A stretch of DNA of 64,000 nucleotides. Source: Cordilura impudica (taxonomy: Eukaryota; Arthropoda; Insecta; Diptera; Scathophagidae). The stretch spans positions 221,760,868-221,824,867 of the forward strand of contig OY821518.1 in NCBI GenBank assembly GCA_963682025.1, read 5' to 3'. How positions within the stretch are numbered: the first letter of the stretch is position 1; every line of letters begins with the position of its first letter. The notes below the pieces were generated by a model. That model saw only the letters and a program-made list of their open reading frames with translations, was not told where the DNA came from and did not search any database. Positions 10,876-22,914 of the stretch are shown piece by piece. The position numbers and the translations under genes were made by a program.

Positions 10876-11650
10876 GGTTTGGGTACAATGACTTTGTGCT
10901 GCTGTTTGTAACTTCCAAAAATTTTTGACCTAGACCCATCTTTTACTATACCGATCGACTCAGAATCACTTTCTGTGTCAATTTAGCGATGTCCTTCCGT
11001 CCGTCTGTACGTCTGTCCGTCCGTCCGTTCGTCCATCCGTCTATGCGTCCATGTAAACTTTGTAATCAAGCTACAGTTCGTAAATATGAATATATATTTT
11101 GATGAAATTCGGCATATAAGCTTTTATTGACCATGGAACTAGCGATATTGAAATTGGTGAAATTCGGTTCATGTGCAGGCCTAATCCCCATATAAATGAC
11201 CCCTATGAAATCGACATAAATTGCCATAAGATCCAAATTATCATATAGATCTCAGTCAAATTGGGTTTGTATGTCTTTATTATATCCGAAAATCAGTAGT
11301 CCAAAAATAATCACTATAGGACAATTCTTAATTTTAGGTCCCATATAGAGCTGCTTGCCGATCTTCACTTAAATATATCAAAAAACAAAAAATTGCACAA
11401 ATTTTTCTCAAATTTGGTTTGTATATATTTTATTAAAATATAAGTGACTTTAGCAAATATGGTCAAGAGCGGTTCATTTTTTGACCTAGTCCACCTGTAA
11501 ATATAGCACCCGATATGAACATTTTGAAATCTGCAGCCAAAAAAATTAATAACAATGCCACTCAAATTTGGGTTATGCTTATTTTATATATCCAATTAGT
11601 TGGACTGAAGAGATAAGGTCTTTAAACCATGGTATAAACCATGCTATCTT
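10876..11650 (+). mobile_element. DINE-like element, split copy part 2 (diverged)
   Basis: Continues the copy begun at 8985: GGTTTGGGTACAATGACTTT, then a (GTCC/GTCT)n tract near 11000 and the rest of the element to about 11650. It is clearly more diverged than the 5.6-kb or 60-kb copies, and the palindrome end is not recognisable, so the right limit is approximate. Confidence 0.8.
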
Positions 11651-12105
11651 TAGTTTTGGATATTTCAAAATTGATATAAGGTCTTAGATTTATGTGCAAT
11701 ATCTAAGCTTAAATCAAATTGTAATTCCAGCAACTCCATTTCCCCTTCATCTTTATTAGAAGAATGACTTTAGCAACATTTAAGCCCACTTTAACTACTA
11801 GTGTAACACAAATGTAATTGAATTCATATCTTTAATTTTTAAAGGTATGATTCAATTGATTCAGGAAGAGTTTCACGGTGTTGGCAACATTTTTAAAGAT
11901 GTTGAAAAGAAGCAAATGATTTGTCAATTAAATCTCTCTGAAAAAGTTATAATTTTTTCTGAAATGGAAAAATAGTATTAAATAAATAGTTGATATGATT
12001 GCCTTTTCCTTGAAGAGATCTATTTTAAAAACGTAAGTGATCCATCAGTAAAAAATAGTAAATCTTGAAGCCATTTAGAGCCCTTTAGCTGGAGATATGA
12101 CTTTT
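11651..12105. other. AT-rich DNA, nothing identified (inside probable hAT)
   Basis: No motif or frame recognised. By position it could be decayed hAT transposase C-terminus, but I could not read one. Confidence 0.4.
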
Positions 12106-12695
12106 GGGCAATTCCATAAAAATGTCAACTTTGATGAAGAAATTTTTTTTTTCATTTATATGAAGTAAGTTTAAAAATATATTAAAATATGTTCCAAGTT
12201 ACATAATGTAATTTCTTACAAGTATTCTAGATTATACAATAATTATAAAATTTATTTGTTTACTAAATTTTTTTTAATACATGTTTAGGAAACTTTAGTC
12301 ATTCCCTCATGTCAAATGACAGTTAATAACTTCAACATTATCATAGCTAAGTTGCTCTGAATTATAATTTTATGTTGCTTATATATGTACCATATGTAAA
12401 ATATGCATTAGTTTAAAAACTGATTAGCTTCTTAATTGACAAAAGTTCCTAGGTTTTAATACCAGGACAGAGTCATGGAAGCAAAAATGTCATTTCGTCA
12501 CACAATAAGAAATTACTGAAAATTAAAAGAATAAAATAGTGAAAAAATTGTTTCAGAGTTTTTTTTAAATCTCTTAATCATTAACAATCATTTTCAAACT
12601 AAAGAATGAATTTTCAATTGAAAATAGCTTTGTAAAATAGCCTTAACTTCAATTTTACAACTCAAAATGTCATTCCGTCACATAAGGAATTGCCC
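12106..12695. mobile_element. MITE-like element with GGGCAATTCC ends
   Basis: Left end GGGCAATTCCATAAAAATG and right end (reverse complement) GGGCAATTCCTTATGTGACG are inverted. It is flanked by TTTT on both sides, too simple to be diagnostic. Internally the motif ATGTCATT(T/C)CGTCAC recurs (12487, 12668). About 590 bp, noncoding. Confidence 0.55.
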
Positions 12696-12817
12696 TTTTA
12701 CTTTAACTGTAAAAATTTAGTAATAAAATGTAACATATTGACAAACTTTATTAATACATTACTGGTTTAAAGCCATCTGAATAAACAGTAAAATGATAAG
12801 TCTGTTGGCTTTTCATC

Positions 12818-13420
12818 TCAATTTAATTCCATACCCAAAGTTTCTAAACTGTCTGTGGTTTTCAGAATTGTTTTTATAAAATTTACGATTTTTACCACTG
12901 AAGTAAACACATTTTCAAAATTAAAAAATTTTGCAATAAGATATTCATGGCGTTGAATGCAAAGTACTGCAATGAAGTCAGACATTTTTGCAACATTCTT
13001 AACAAGTTTTTGCATTGGCAGTAAAGAAATGAGAGAAATAAGTGCTGTCTTGCATCTTTCAAAGCAATTAAATCTAGCAACTCTTCTTGTACAACAGCAT
13101 CTTCTTTTAAAAACTGAATAAATATTGCTAATTGGGGATGGTCTGTATCGTTAGTGGATTCATCAAATCCTAAACTAAACTCAACACAATCATTTATATC
13201 AGAGAATACGGATTTTGTTAAATGATAGATATCGTATCTCTTGATGTTGGAATATTAGAAATAGATTTTATCAATTTATCATTATTTGGATCAAGCGTTG
13301 ATATCGTATCAATTTTATTATTTTATGAAGGCGCTTGGCTTCAGCAATGTCTCAAGATATTATAAAACTGGCTTCTAATTCAGATTTACTTTGTTCGGTG
13401 AATTTTTTTAATTTCAGAAG
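12818..13420 (-). pseudogene. hAT transposase remnant (ZBED/GTF2IRD2-like branch)
   Basis: Reading the minus strand and shifting frame where needed shows family blocks in order. These are a stretch with SNIPTSRDTI near 13250; SLGFDESTN (the DEST block of this branch, around 13170); QLAIFIQFLKEDAVVQEEL, then LDLIALKD near 13080; and near 12870-12950 a block ending SVVKIVNFIK, corresponding to the VVKIVNFI(R/K) block after the HCIIH-type motif. At least three frame changes separate them. The normal protein is about 600 residues; only the middle is readable here. The BED finger and C-terminal dimerisation region are not seen. Function would have been DNA transposition; this copy is dead. Confidence 0.75.
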
Positions 13421-14073
13421 ATTGTTGATCAGTTGACAACTTTAGATGGTTTATTCGGTACGATATTTATCCGGTACGATATTTCGCATTTAAAGGATTT
13501 TTTTTTGAAAAGTTTGTATGTACTGATTCGTGATGGCTTTTTAGATTGCAAACTTCTAAGGAAGAAATAGTAAAATTACATATCAAACAAATGGCCTGTA
13601 CATTTTTTTCAATAAATACATAGGCATGTGCTCATGCATTTTTAGACTTTCTCTACTCCTCCAAAATTTGTCTTTATAAATTTGTTTGCGCACTCATAGC
13701 TTTCAGCCTGACAATTATAAAATTATAAATGATATTTTAGCTAATATTTTTTCGAAGCAACAGCCAAATTTAAATTGACTCAAAGCATTCTATCTGCGAA
13801 CAAGTATGAATTTTTTTAAATCTTGGTTTTTCTGTCGAAATTTTTATGTATTTACTAATATGTACAATAAAAATTACTTGTTTAAATCAAATCATATTTG
13901 TTTTTGCAATTTTATTTACTGAAAGTTGTAAATAATTTTTAGGTGAATTTGTTTTGGATACGTACTTATTTATGTATGTACATATTTTATTAATTTCGAA
14001 AGAAACATTGGCGGGCCAAATAAACACAGCTCTCGGGCCGCAATTTGCGCATCATCGTTATACGTATACCTTA
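13421..14073. other. Probable decayed 5' part of the hAT element
   Basis: No clean frame. It lies between the transposase remnant and the G+C-rich right end near 14020-14060. There is a short block compatible with hAT sequence (ELEASFII) near 13390. Confidence 0.35.
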
Positions 14074-14546
14074 TAGGGCCCATACACGACACCAGCATGC
14101 ATGCGCAATCAAGTGATTGCGCCAGCTGTTTGACCGTGTATGGGCATGTGGTGTGATTGTGCCAGCCGATTGTAGAAAATCAAAATGAGTTTTATATTTT
14201 TGTGATTGCACAATCATATATATTTCTCATTACAATAGAATTTTTGAAGATCAAATATCGCGCATGGATGAATTTTATGAACGAATTTTATGATGAACAT
14301 AAAAAATTTATTTTTAGACTTAATAATTAATATTGTATAATTTAAATATATAATAATAAGATATGTATTTAGTTAATAAATGTAAAAAATAAAACAAGCA
14401 ATTTTTTAAGGTCCGTATCGATGTTTTCAACACGCTATTTGCAAAGAAATGATGATTGCAACAGCATGCTTGTGTTGTGTGTGCTTCGATCTTGATTATA
14501 CAATCACTTGACTGTGCCAGCATGCAGGTGTCGTGTATGGGCCCTA
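14074..14546. mobile_element. MITE with TIR TAGGGCCCATACACGACACC (PIF/Harbinger- or Tc1-type)
   Basis: Ends are perfect inverted repeats for about 20 bp and similar further in (GCATGC, then CAAGTGATTG). It is flanked by TTA on both sides (14071-14073, 14547-14549), which would fit PIF/Harbinger. The terminal TA can also be read as a TA duplication of the Tc1/mariner type. 473 bp, noncoding, with further internal inverted motifs (GTGTATGGGC near 14140). Confidence 0.85.
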
Positions 14547-14989
14547 TTACTAAACAATATACGTATACATAATATTGAGAACATATAGAATATTAATCAT
14601 ACGCGACGTATGATAAAAACTGTGCCAATTTATTCAAAAATAAGTATCTAAATAAGTATATAGTTGGGCTCATCACAGAATCAGTGAGTATTTAACTACG
14701 TTTGATTAATATTTAATTTCATAAAATTACCACTCATACCAAGAATCGGATATAGATGAGAATGTGTAAAATATAATTTGGTCATCATGAAACTGATAAT
14801 GCAAGAGTGGCAGATCTTAAATGTTCATTTGAACATGGATCACATTTATGAATAAGAGTGTCAGATCTCACAATGTTCATTTGGCATAGCATTGAGCATG
14901 GATCACAGTTATGAAGAAGAAGTTACGATAAGCAGCCATTTTCAGGGTTGACAAATATTTACTAAAAAGAGTTTAAAACGTAATATCGA
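14547..14989. other. Intervening DNA with a ~55-bp imperfect duplication
   Basis: At 14800-14850 and 14853-14912 a block (AGAGTG(G/T)CAGATCT..., ATGTTCATTTG, CATGGATCACA) is repeated in direct orientation. Nothing else seen. Confidence 0.5.
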
Positions 14990-16285
14990 AAAAATTTTTT
15001 AGGAGAAAATATGAAACTGGAATTCTTCAAAATAAGCAATATATTATAGTTCCGTATCATTACAGCATTCCCTACCAGTCCCACCGCAAATATTTCAGCT
15101 GAAGCTGGAATGCCATCTATCAAGGAGCGAACTATATATCCAACGTACAAACTTATACCCAAAATTTTTATCTGCCGAAACAAATTTTGTATCAAGAGGT
15201 CATTAAGACTATAAGCAGTAGACGTATACCTAAACCTCGTAATATCAGCTTAGATATTCGCCCTATATATATAAAACAACAACCAGAACCATCATGGATG
15301 ATTGAAAACTCATCTTTTTTATTATCAATGGTTGATTTTCCGAAGTCCACTACTCCATCTGATGTTTATAAGCAAACATTCTTAAACATTTCCGGCCAAA
15401 ATTGGAACTTATTGTACACTGATTGATCTAAGTCCAATGGTTCCATCACCTTTGCTACAGTAAAGCAAGATGGCGATCTCATTAATATTGGTTTCGTCAA
15501 TGATTACCGCTCCAATTTTACAGCAGAAGCCTTAGCCATCCTCGTAGCCATAGAATTTGCCTCAGAAAATGATCAGAATTATATAATATACACTGCCAGC
15601 CTCTCTTCTATTTTTGCCACAAAAAATTCCGTGCACGATTCACCATTAATAAATAAAATCAGAAACAAATCTATTCAACAAAAAAATAAAATTTAAATAA
15701 AATTACATAATGTAGGTATAGTCGGAAACGAATATGCTGACTCAGCGGCAGAAGAACCCAAACGTCGACCACTTCTTAAATATCCCACCTGGGAGCCTCG
15801 GGACATACTAAACACCATCTCAACTTATTAGAATAACTCAAAATCACAAAAATGGTTAAGCTATCAATATTATTATAAGACTTTTAATCCAGTGGGAATC
15901 AAAGCAATCTACCCGGAAAACTAGCACTATTATACGCCTTAGAGTAGGGCACTGCAAATTTTCACACAAATATATTTATGAAAAATCAACTCCACCTATG
16001 TGTACTTCATGCAATACACAACTTAACGCTAAACATATTCTAGACGAATGCACTGCCTTTAATTCATCCAGAATCAGTATTTTCGGGTCTAACAAACCCA
16101 CTGATATGCTAAAAAATATATGTGAAATTAATATAATATTAATTTGTAAATTCATACTTGAAAATAGTTTACAAAACCTCATTTAAAATGAAAATATTCA
16201 GAGTCGAAAGTCATTGCAGCTAGTACTCCTTATCCCAAATTAATTATTGTAATTGTATTATTGTAATTATAAATAAATAAATAAA
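14990..16285 (+). pseudogene. LINE retrotransposon 3' part with RNase H domain (I/R1-like), decayed
   Basis: Fragments read in order on the plus strand. First is the post-RT block FRIITAFPTSPTANISAEAG (15050-15110). An RNase H domain follows: LLYTD at 15413-15427, then after a stop SKSNGSITF, and RSNFTAEALAILVAIEFA (the TAEALAI block). Then GIVGNEYADSAAEE (15718) corresponds to the GN..AD motif near the end of RNase H, and the Cys/His tail MCTSCNTQLNAKHILDEC (15998-16051) is typical of these LINEs. Several stops and at least one frame change. The 3' end has TTGTAATTATAAATAAATAA, a short A/T-rich tail. 5'-truncated; APE and most of the RT are absent. Confidence 0.85.
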
Positions 16286-17010
16286 TAATTTGGAATAAAA
16301 AATAAAATTTTTTTTAAGAGTACACAAAGTTTTTTATTTATATTAAGGAACTTTTTGCTTTTAAATTAATTCATTTATTTAATTAAAAAAAAGAAGCAGT
16401 AACAAAAAAAATATCTCTTTGAATCTATGTAGTGGCCCCGAAAACTGCCTTTTTATATTTTGTAGCCCTGAAAAGGGCTACTATATAAGTACTATATAAT
16501 ATAATTTTTAAGAAAAGGTACTTTCTTATCAAAAGGTACTTTTCTAATAAAATATATTTTTTTAAGAACAGCTACTTCTTTTAACAGAATATACTTTTTT
16601 TAAGAAAATATACTTTTTTAAGAAAAGCTATTTTGTTAATATGCTTTTTTAAGAAATTGTATTTTTTTTTTTTTTTTAAGAAAAGATACTTATTTTAAGA
16701 AAAGGTAATTTTTTAAGAAAAGGCACTTTAAAAAAATACGTTTTAAGAATATATATTTTTTAAGACTATTTTTTTAAGAATATATACTTGGTTTAAGAAA
16801 ATATACTTTTTAATTAAAAGAACTTTAAGAAAATGTACTTTTTTAATAAAAGGTACTTTTTAAGAAAACATACCTTTATAAAAAACGTACCTTTTTAACA
16901 AAAGTTACTTTTTAAAGAAAATTCACTTTTTTAAGGAAAGGTTATTTTTTAACAAAAAAGGAACTTTAAAAAAAGTTTTTTTATAAAAGTTACTTTTTTA
17001 CAAAATTGTT
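16286..17010. repeat. Cryptically simple sequence built on TTTTTAAGAAAAGGTAC
   Basis: From about 16490 to 16990 variants of AAGAAAAGGTACTTTTT recur every 20-40 bp with no fixed period. It directly adjoins the foldback-like element. No gene. Confidence 0.7.
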
Positions 17011-17722
17011 TAAACTCTCTTTTAACTCAATCTCTATGTCTGTCGTTGGGCAACCCCATTCCCACTTATCCAATTGATCTGAAACTTGCCCCATAGTCTT
17101 TTTGTAACTACAGATTAATTTTGGGGTAGTCGCGCACAGTCATGCATAGTCACGCACAGTCACGGAGTGATCTAAATATCATTTCCCCTCATTTGATCGA
17201 ACTGAAACTTGCTGTGAAAAAAAGATTAACTTGGACTTAGTCACGCATTGTCACGCACAGTCACGGAGAGATTTAAAATGGATTTCCCCTCATCCAATCA
17301 ATCTGAAACTTTTTTTTTTAATTTTTATTTATATTTCTAATTAAGTTTGTGAATTGTTTTCTTTTTATTTTTGAATTTTTTATTTCTTTGTTTTTGAATT
17401 TTTTTTGTTTATATTTTGAAATTAAAAATTTTTTTTATAAAATAAAATTTTTTAAAAAATTATACATTTCCGTTTCCTTATTTGGATTTTAAATTTGTTT
17501 TCAATTTCACATATTTTTTCAACCATGTTTGACAAATTTCATTTCACATAAAACAAATGTCTTATGAAATTTTTCAAATTAACTTCACCTGATAAAACTG
17601 AAACTGTTCAAAAATTTAAACTTTTCAACTTTTTCGCTTTTCGCTTTTAGAATTTGTTTTGTTTTCTTATATTAACTATGTGTGTGCGTTTGTTGTTTCT
17701 TACTATGTGCCAATATATGTAT

Positions 17723-17814
17723 ACCCAGTCAGCATTTGAAAGCTTGTTTTAACAATATCATTTCAAGATCGAGTCATAAAACCGTGTCATAATTTCATTA
17801 AATGCTAACTGGGT
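17723..17814. mobile_element. Very short MITE or hairpin, ACCCAGTYAGCATTT ends
   Basis: ACCCAGTCAGCATTTGAAAG at the left and, inverted, ACCCAGTTAGCATTTAATG at the right enclose about 92 bp. It is noncoding and lies in the middle of the proposed foldback element. Confidence 0.5.
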
Positions 17815-19961
17815 TTTTATGTTCTTGCTTCATAACCATGTGTGCGTTTTGTCAGGTGAAAAATATTTTTTTTTCGAATGATCTTGCTTATTATCAATGT
17901 GAACATATTTCGCGTACCAATGTGTGTGTGTGTGTGTTTTGCAAAGTAAAAACTTGCATCTTAAAATTCTTTATACAAATTTTTATGTCGTACATGCAAA
18001 AATCATAAATTTTTGAATATTCTGGGGTCTGCCAATCTTGCTTTCATGATCCAATTGCAGTTTGCACATCCTTATCTATATATGATTCCTGCTCATACGT
18101 CTTAGTGTGAATATGCTAACTAGCATCGAATAAATTTGATATGTCTTCATATCTTGAAAGAGTACCTTCTCCTTACAAAGTGTCTTTTCTTTAGAAAGTG
18201 TCATTTCTAAAGATGTACCTTTTATTAAAAAAGTGTAGTGAGTGTTACTTTCAAACAATTGCTGATGCAGTTTTAAATTAAAAATTATTTCTATAACTAT
18301 AATAAGCAATAAAATTAAACTGGAATAAATTATTTTTACTGGAAGATTCGATTGATAAGATTTGTTATAAAAACTCGTGTAGATATATTAAAAAAAATAT
18401 CATTTCCTTCTACTCGAATTTCCCGGCGGGAAAAAACACTATAAATTTATGCCAAAGTCAGTTTTTATTCCTATCAACCTATTTGAAATCAAAAAAATCC
18501 GGAAGTTTTGTTCAAAGCCAAAAAAATAATAACTATTAGCTTTCAAGTCAAGCATACTTCTATGAGCCATAACGTTTCAGACCTAAATCTTCTGTTTTAT
18601 AAGGTTTCTAATTTTCACCACTTCAATTTCTTTCACACAACCGCCAGAATCTTTTGCATCAAGCCGGGTAGTTGTAGGACCATACTCGTATAAATTTTCT
18701 TTGTTCTGCCAAAAACAAAAAAAAACACTCCATCACATACTGTAACTAACTGACTAACTTAACTTTAAGCATAATTCAAAAAATTTATATAAAATTCCTA
18801 TATTTTTTTTCGAATTGTCAGACTATCTACTATTAAAACTTCTTCGGTGTGGCAACTTATGTATGTTACCTTAGGGGCACCATTAATATTACAAATACAT
18901 ACATTTCTCTATAGTTTCTTATTTTTTTAGACTATATTTATAGTAGTTTATCTTCTTTAGAAAATTGAATTCTAACTTCTAAAAACCATTTTACAGAAGG
19001 GCTTACACAATTATTATTATTTTTTCAATAGTAGGAAAGAAGAAAAATAACTTAACATTCAATGTTTAGTAGCACACTGGGAACAATTTGTTATGTCAGA
19101 AAAATAAAGTTTAGCAAAAAAAAGATAAAATTATTATAGAAAACTATTAGAAATGAAATCAAAATATTTCATCATTTGAAAATAATAATAGAAATAATAT
19201 ACGACATTTAAAAAATAAGTATACAAAATAAACATATATGAACTTAAAAGATTCAATTACATTATGAGGATGAATAGGAAATATTTTTGATATAAAATAC
19301 ATCAATAATTTAAATATACTTTCATGTATGCCCTTAATGCAGTTATCATAGAAACATGACAGTTTAAGTTTATATGTGTGTGTGTCTTTATATCATGTTA
19401 ATTTCCAACATACTATTAAACCACTAGAGTGTTAAGAATACATGAATTCCGTAATTGAATATAAAATTTTACATTGCACAAATGTTATGCAAAAACATAA
19501 GAAATAGATTAGGCAAAGTAATATTTAAATATTCTAACACAATATATCAGTGGAATAATTTAAATCTTAATTGTCTAATGTCATTCATATAAGATGGTTT
19601 TCTTGTAGTTGTTTTGTATATCAATTTTAATTTAGGAAACAACTATAAAGCTATTAAATATATTGTGCCCAATGTTGAGATGTAGATAGATGTATCTCTT
19701 TTGCAAGGTTTTGAGTTTCTCGAGAGATTTCCAAATTTTTATTTAAAAAAACAAAGGTTTTTTGATTTTTTCTATTTCATTTATTACATTTTAAACAGAT
19801 ATTTCTTTTATTAAATTACTTAATTAAAATTTGAAATTTTTAGTACGAAAATTAGTCACAATTTTTCTTTTGTAGAAGAAAAATTATATAGTTTAAATGC
19901 AACTACGTTTTATGTTTTTGTTTTTCCTTTTGTAGATGCACTGAAATGTAAGTTGTTTTTT
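17815..19961. other. AT-rich DNA, nothing identified
   Basis: Contains a short (GT)n at 17920-17936. No gene-like frame, inverted ends or recognisable family. Confidence 0.5.
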
Positions 19962-20753
19962 GTTAAAAAAAGTTTTTATTAAAACACTTTCTTTCTTTAT
20001 GCATATGAGTTTTGAATCTCTCCGTGACAGTGCGCGACTTTGCGTAACTATCTTAAAATTAATCTTTGACAATAACAAGTCTATGGATAACAACTCAGAT
20101 CGACCTGATGAGGGGAAATGGGATATAAATCACTCCGTGACTGTGCGTGGCTATGCGTGACTGTGTGTGACTATCTCAAAATTAGTCTTTGGCCACAATA
20201 AGCTTATGGACAAAGTTTCAGATCGATCGGATGAGGGGAAGTGAGGTTTAAATCTCCCCGTGACTGTGAGTGAATACGCGTGACTGGGCGTGACTATGTC
20301 GAAGTTAATATTTTTTCACAGCCAGTCTATCGACCAAGATTCAGATCGATCGGTTAAGGGGAAATGGGTTTTAAACTATTCCATGACTATGTCGAAGTTT
20401 ATCTTTCTTTACAGGAAGTATATCGACCAAGTTTCAGATTGAGTGGATAAAGGGAAATCCATTTTAAATCTCTCAGGGACTGTGCGTGACCATGCGTCGA
20501 TGTGCAGTTAATCTTTTTTCACAGCAAGTGTGCGGACCAAGTTTCACATCGATCGGATGAGGGGAAATGACATTTAGATCACTCCGTAACAGTGCTTGAC
20601 TATGCGTGACTGTGCGTGACTACCCCAAAATTAATCTAGTATCATAACAAGACTATGAGCCAAGTTTCAGATCAATTGGAGAAGGGGGAATGGGGTTGCC
20701 CCAAGACAGACAGACACACAGACAGAGAGTATGAGTTAAAAGAAAGAGTTTAA
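19962..20753 (+). repeat. Tandem array, about six ~115-120-bp units (right arm)
   Basis: The CTCCGTGAC landmark and its variants occur near 20018, 20132, 20256, 20378, 20470 and 20582. Ends in GACAGACAGACACACAGACA followed by GAGAGTATGAGTTAAAAG. Confidence 0.85.
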
Positions 20754-20895
20754 AAATTGGTAAGTTGGCTATTTTTCAATTATATGTTAACAATTAATAA
20801 CTACATTAAATCGCGGGAACAGCACCCTATCTTGAAGTATCAAATATCTTTCGTTCAAGAATTCCCTTTAACAAAATCTACAGCAAGTACAAAAA

Positions 20896-21678
20896 AACAA
20901 GTAAGAAAATTATAGTCGGTCTAGACCGACTATACGATACCCTATACCATGCGTTTAGAAACCCTATCCGTTAGGCCCAACTAACTGGACATAGAAAATA
21001 AGCAAAAACCAAATTTGAGTGGGATTTTTATTAATTTTTTTGGCTGCAGATATGAAAAAGTTAATATCGGATGCTATATCTATATAGGGACTAGGTCCAA
21101 AAATGGACCGATCCTGATCATGTTTGGTAAAGTCTCTTGTATTTTGGAAAAATATATACAAACAAAATTTGAGAAGAATCCGTGCAATATTTTTGTTTTT
21201 TAATAGATTTAAGTGAAGATCGGGAAGCAGCTCTATGTGGGGTTAAAGGGATCATTTTTGGACTACTCATTAATGGATGTAATGAACGCATACAAACCCA
21301 ATTCGAGTAAGATCTATATGACAATTTGGATCTTATGGCAGTTTATGTCGATTTCATACGGGTAATTTGTATGGGGGCTAGGTCTGAACATGGACCGATT
21401 CTCACCAATTTCAACAGTGTTCATCCCATGGCTCATAAAAGCTTATATACCAAATTTCATCAAAATATATTCATATTTGCGACCTGCAGTTTGATTACAA
21501 GGTTTACATTGACACACAGACGGACGGACGGACGGACGGACATTGTTAAATCAACTCAGAAAGTGATTCTGATTCGATCGGTATAATTAAAGATGGATCT
21601 AGGTCAAATATTTTTGGTTGTTACAAACAGCAGCAGAAAGTCATTATAACCAAACCAGATAGTGGTATAGGGTATAAA
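20896..21678 (-). mobile_element. DINE-1/mini-me-like element, full length
   Basis: Starts AACAAGTAAG and the perfect AGTCGGTCTAGACCGACT palindrome. It has (GACG)n at 21520-21541 and ends GGTATAGGGTATAAAA. Very close to the 60-kb copy. Confidence 0.88.
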
Positions 21679-22057
21679 AATTAGAAGAAACTCACCAAAT
21701 TATTTCGATCAAAATCGTTTCGACGAATCTTCTTTACAAATATATAAACGAAGCGTACGATTTTTATTTTCTTCGCGAAATAAACACTCCTGACCACGTC
21801 ATTGGGGTGCGAAGAATCTGTCAGAGTCCCCACAAAAACTCGCTACTTCAACTAAAAAATTCCTCGATATTGCACGTGCATGAAGAATGCAAAAAAAAAT
21901 TTTAAGTATTTTCCTAAATAAAAGTTCTTCGGAATTGGCGACATAATATATTACAGATAACTGTGAATAAGTGTTCAAATTAAATAATATAAAATTGGGT
22001 CAAAGATTTACCATATTAAGTTTTGCTTTTAAAGTTTCCGATACTATAGCATTTTGT
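21679..22057. other. Unassigned DNA
   Basis: A 70-codon plus-strand stretch free of stops (about 21715-21905) has ordinary composition (e.g. VIGVRRICQSPHKNSLLQ). I do not recognise it; it could be an element coding remnant or chance. Confidence 0.3.
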
Positions 22058-22063
22058 TTATTA

Positions 22064-22798
22064 CACGGTGCTATAGTGAAAAAAAAAAACTTGGAAAACG
22101 ACCTAGCGTGAGTAGAGTGTGACAAAAAATTTCAGAATCACCATCCAATTCAGAAGTTATTCTAAAAAAAGCATTTTCAGTGATGTCCGTCAACTTACCG
22201 AACTGTAAGCAAGTCAGTTTTTGTCCGATTTTAATTTTTTTAACGGCTTTGGGAAGAAAACTGATTACACTTTAAAATTACCTGCATTTTTTGATACATT
22301 TGCAAGTTACGAGTATCGTTTTTCTGAAGAATATCTAAAAAAAAAATAGCAAAATTTATCAACTGTTTTGATCTTAATAGCTTTTCGTCGCTTATTTTTA
22401 TATTGAAGCTTACAAAAATTATACCAATGTATAAAGAAAATTTAGTTCTTAAAAAACCTAAAACCATGGTTTATTAAACTTTTTATTAACATCTTTTTTA
22501 GTATTTTCTCGCCCAGCGCCAAAAAAAAATATGAATAAAAAAATACAATTAACTAAACAAACAAATTGATCAAATTAATTATGCAAAGTGTTTTGTTTGT
22601 TATAATTTTACAGTAACTTTTTGGAACTAGTACTAAAGTACTACGACCTACCCTAAAACAGTTTTTTCAAAATCAGTCAAAATTTTGAGGGTGTTTCAAA
22701 ATCTTTGAAAACGGTTTTTATATGTACTCACCTGGGCCAATAATCCTCACTAGGTCGCTTTTCAAGTTCTGGCAAAAAGTGTTTTTTGCAGCAGTGTG
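22064..22798. mobile_element. MITE-like element, CACGGTGC/CACACTGC ends, unclassified
   Basis: Left end CACGGTGCTATAGTG, A-run, ACTTGGAAAACGACCTAG. Right end (reverse complement) CACACTGCTGC, A-run, ACTTGAAAAGCGACCTAG. TTATTA lies on both sides (22058-22063 and 22799-22804), a possible 6-bp duplication, though TTA alone would also fit. No coding capacity. Confidence 0.65.
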
Positions 22799-22804
22799 TT
22801 ATTA

Positions 22805-22880
22805 AGGGAATTAACAAAAATATATAAAATATTTCAAAAATATTTCACTTGCATCAATTACCCACAGCATAATTATCACT

Positions 22881-22914
<34 letters not shown>

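Larger units (their letters stand above)
8165..14062 (-). mobile_element. Probable old hAT element, heavily interrupted (outer limits tentative)
   Basis: Strand follows the transposase remnant at 12818-13420. The left end CAGGGGCGCTCACGATTTT, followed by GGCGGGCC, and the right end GGCGGGCC...CGGGCCGCAATTTGCGC look like hAT/Charlie-type G+C-rich ends in inverted orientation. Match between the ends is imperfect and I cannot see an 8-bp target duplication, so the limits are a guess. Inside are a DINE-like copy, a long-TIR element and a MITE, which together account for much of the 5.9 kb. Confidence 0.4.
17011..20753. mobile_element. Foldback-like element with asymmetric tandem-repeat arms (proposed)
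   Basis: Left end TTTAAACTCTCTTTTAACTCA and right end (reverse complement) TTTAAACTCTTTCTTTTAACTC are inverted. Inside each follows a (CTGTC)n-like tract and then units of ~115-120 bp based on CCGTGACTGTGCGTGACTA and AAGTTTCAGATCGATCGGAT. The left arm (17011-17310) has about two units and the right arm (19962-20753) about six. The middle (17310-19960) is noncoding as far as I can see. A solitary arm is at 31262-31855. Tandem-repeat arms recall Drosophila foldback elements, but I do not claim homology. Confidence 0.55.
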
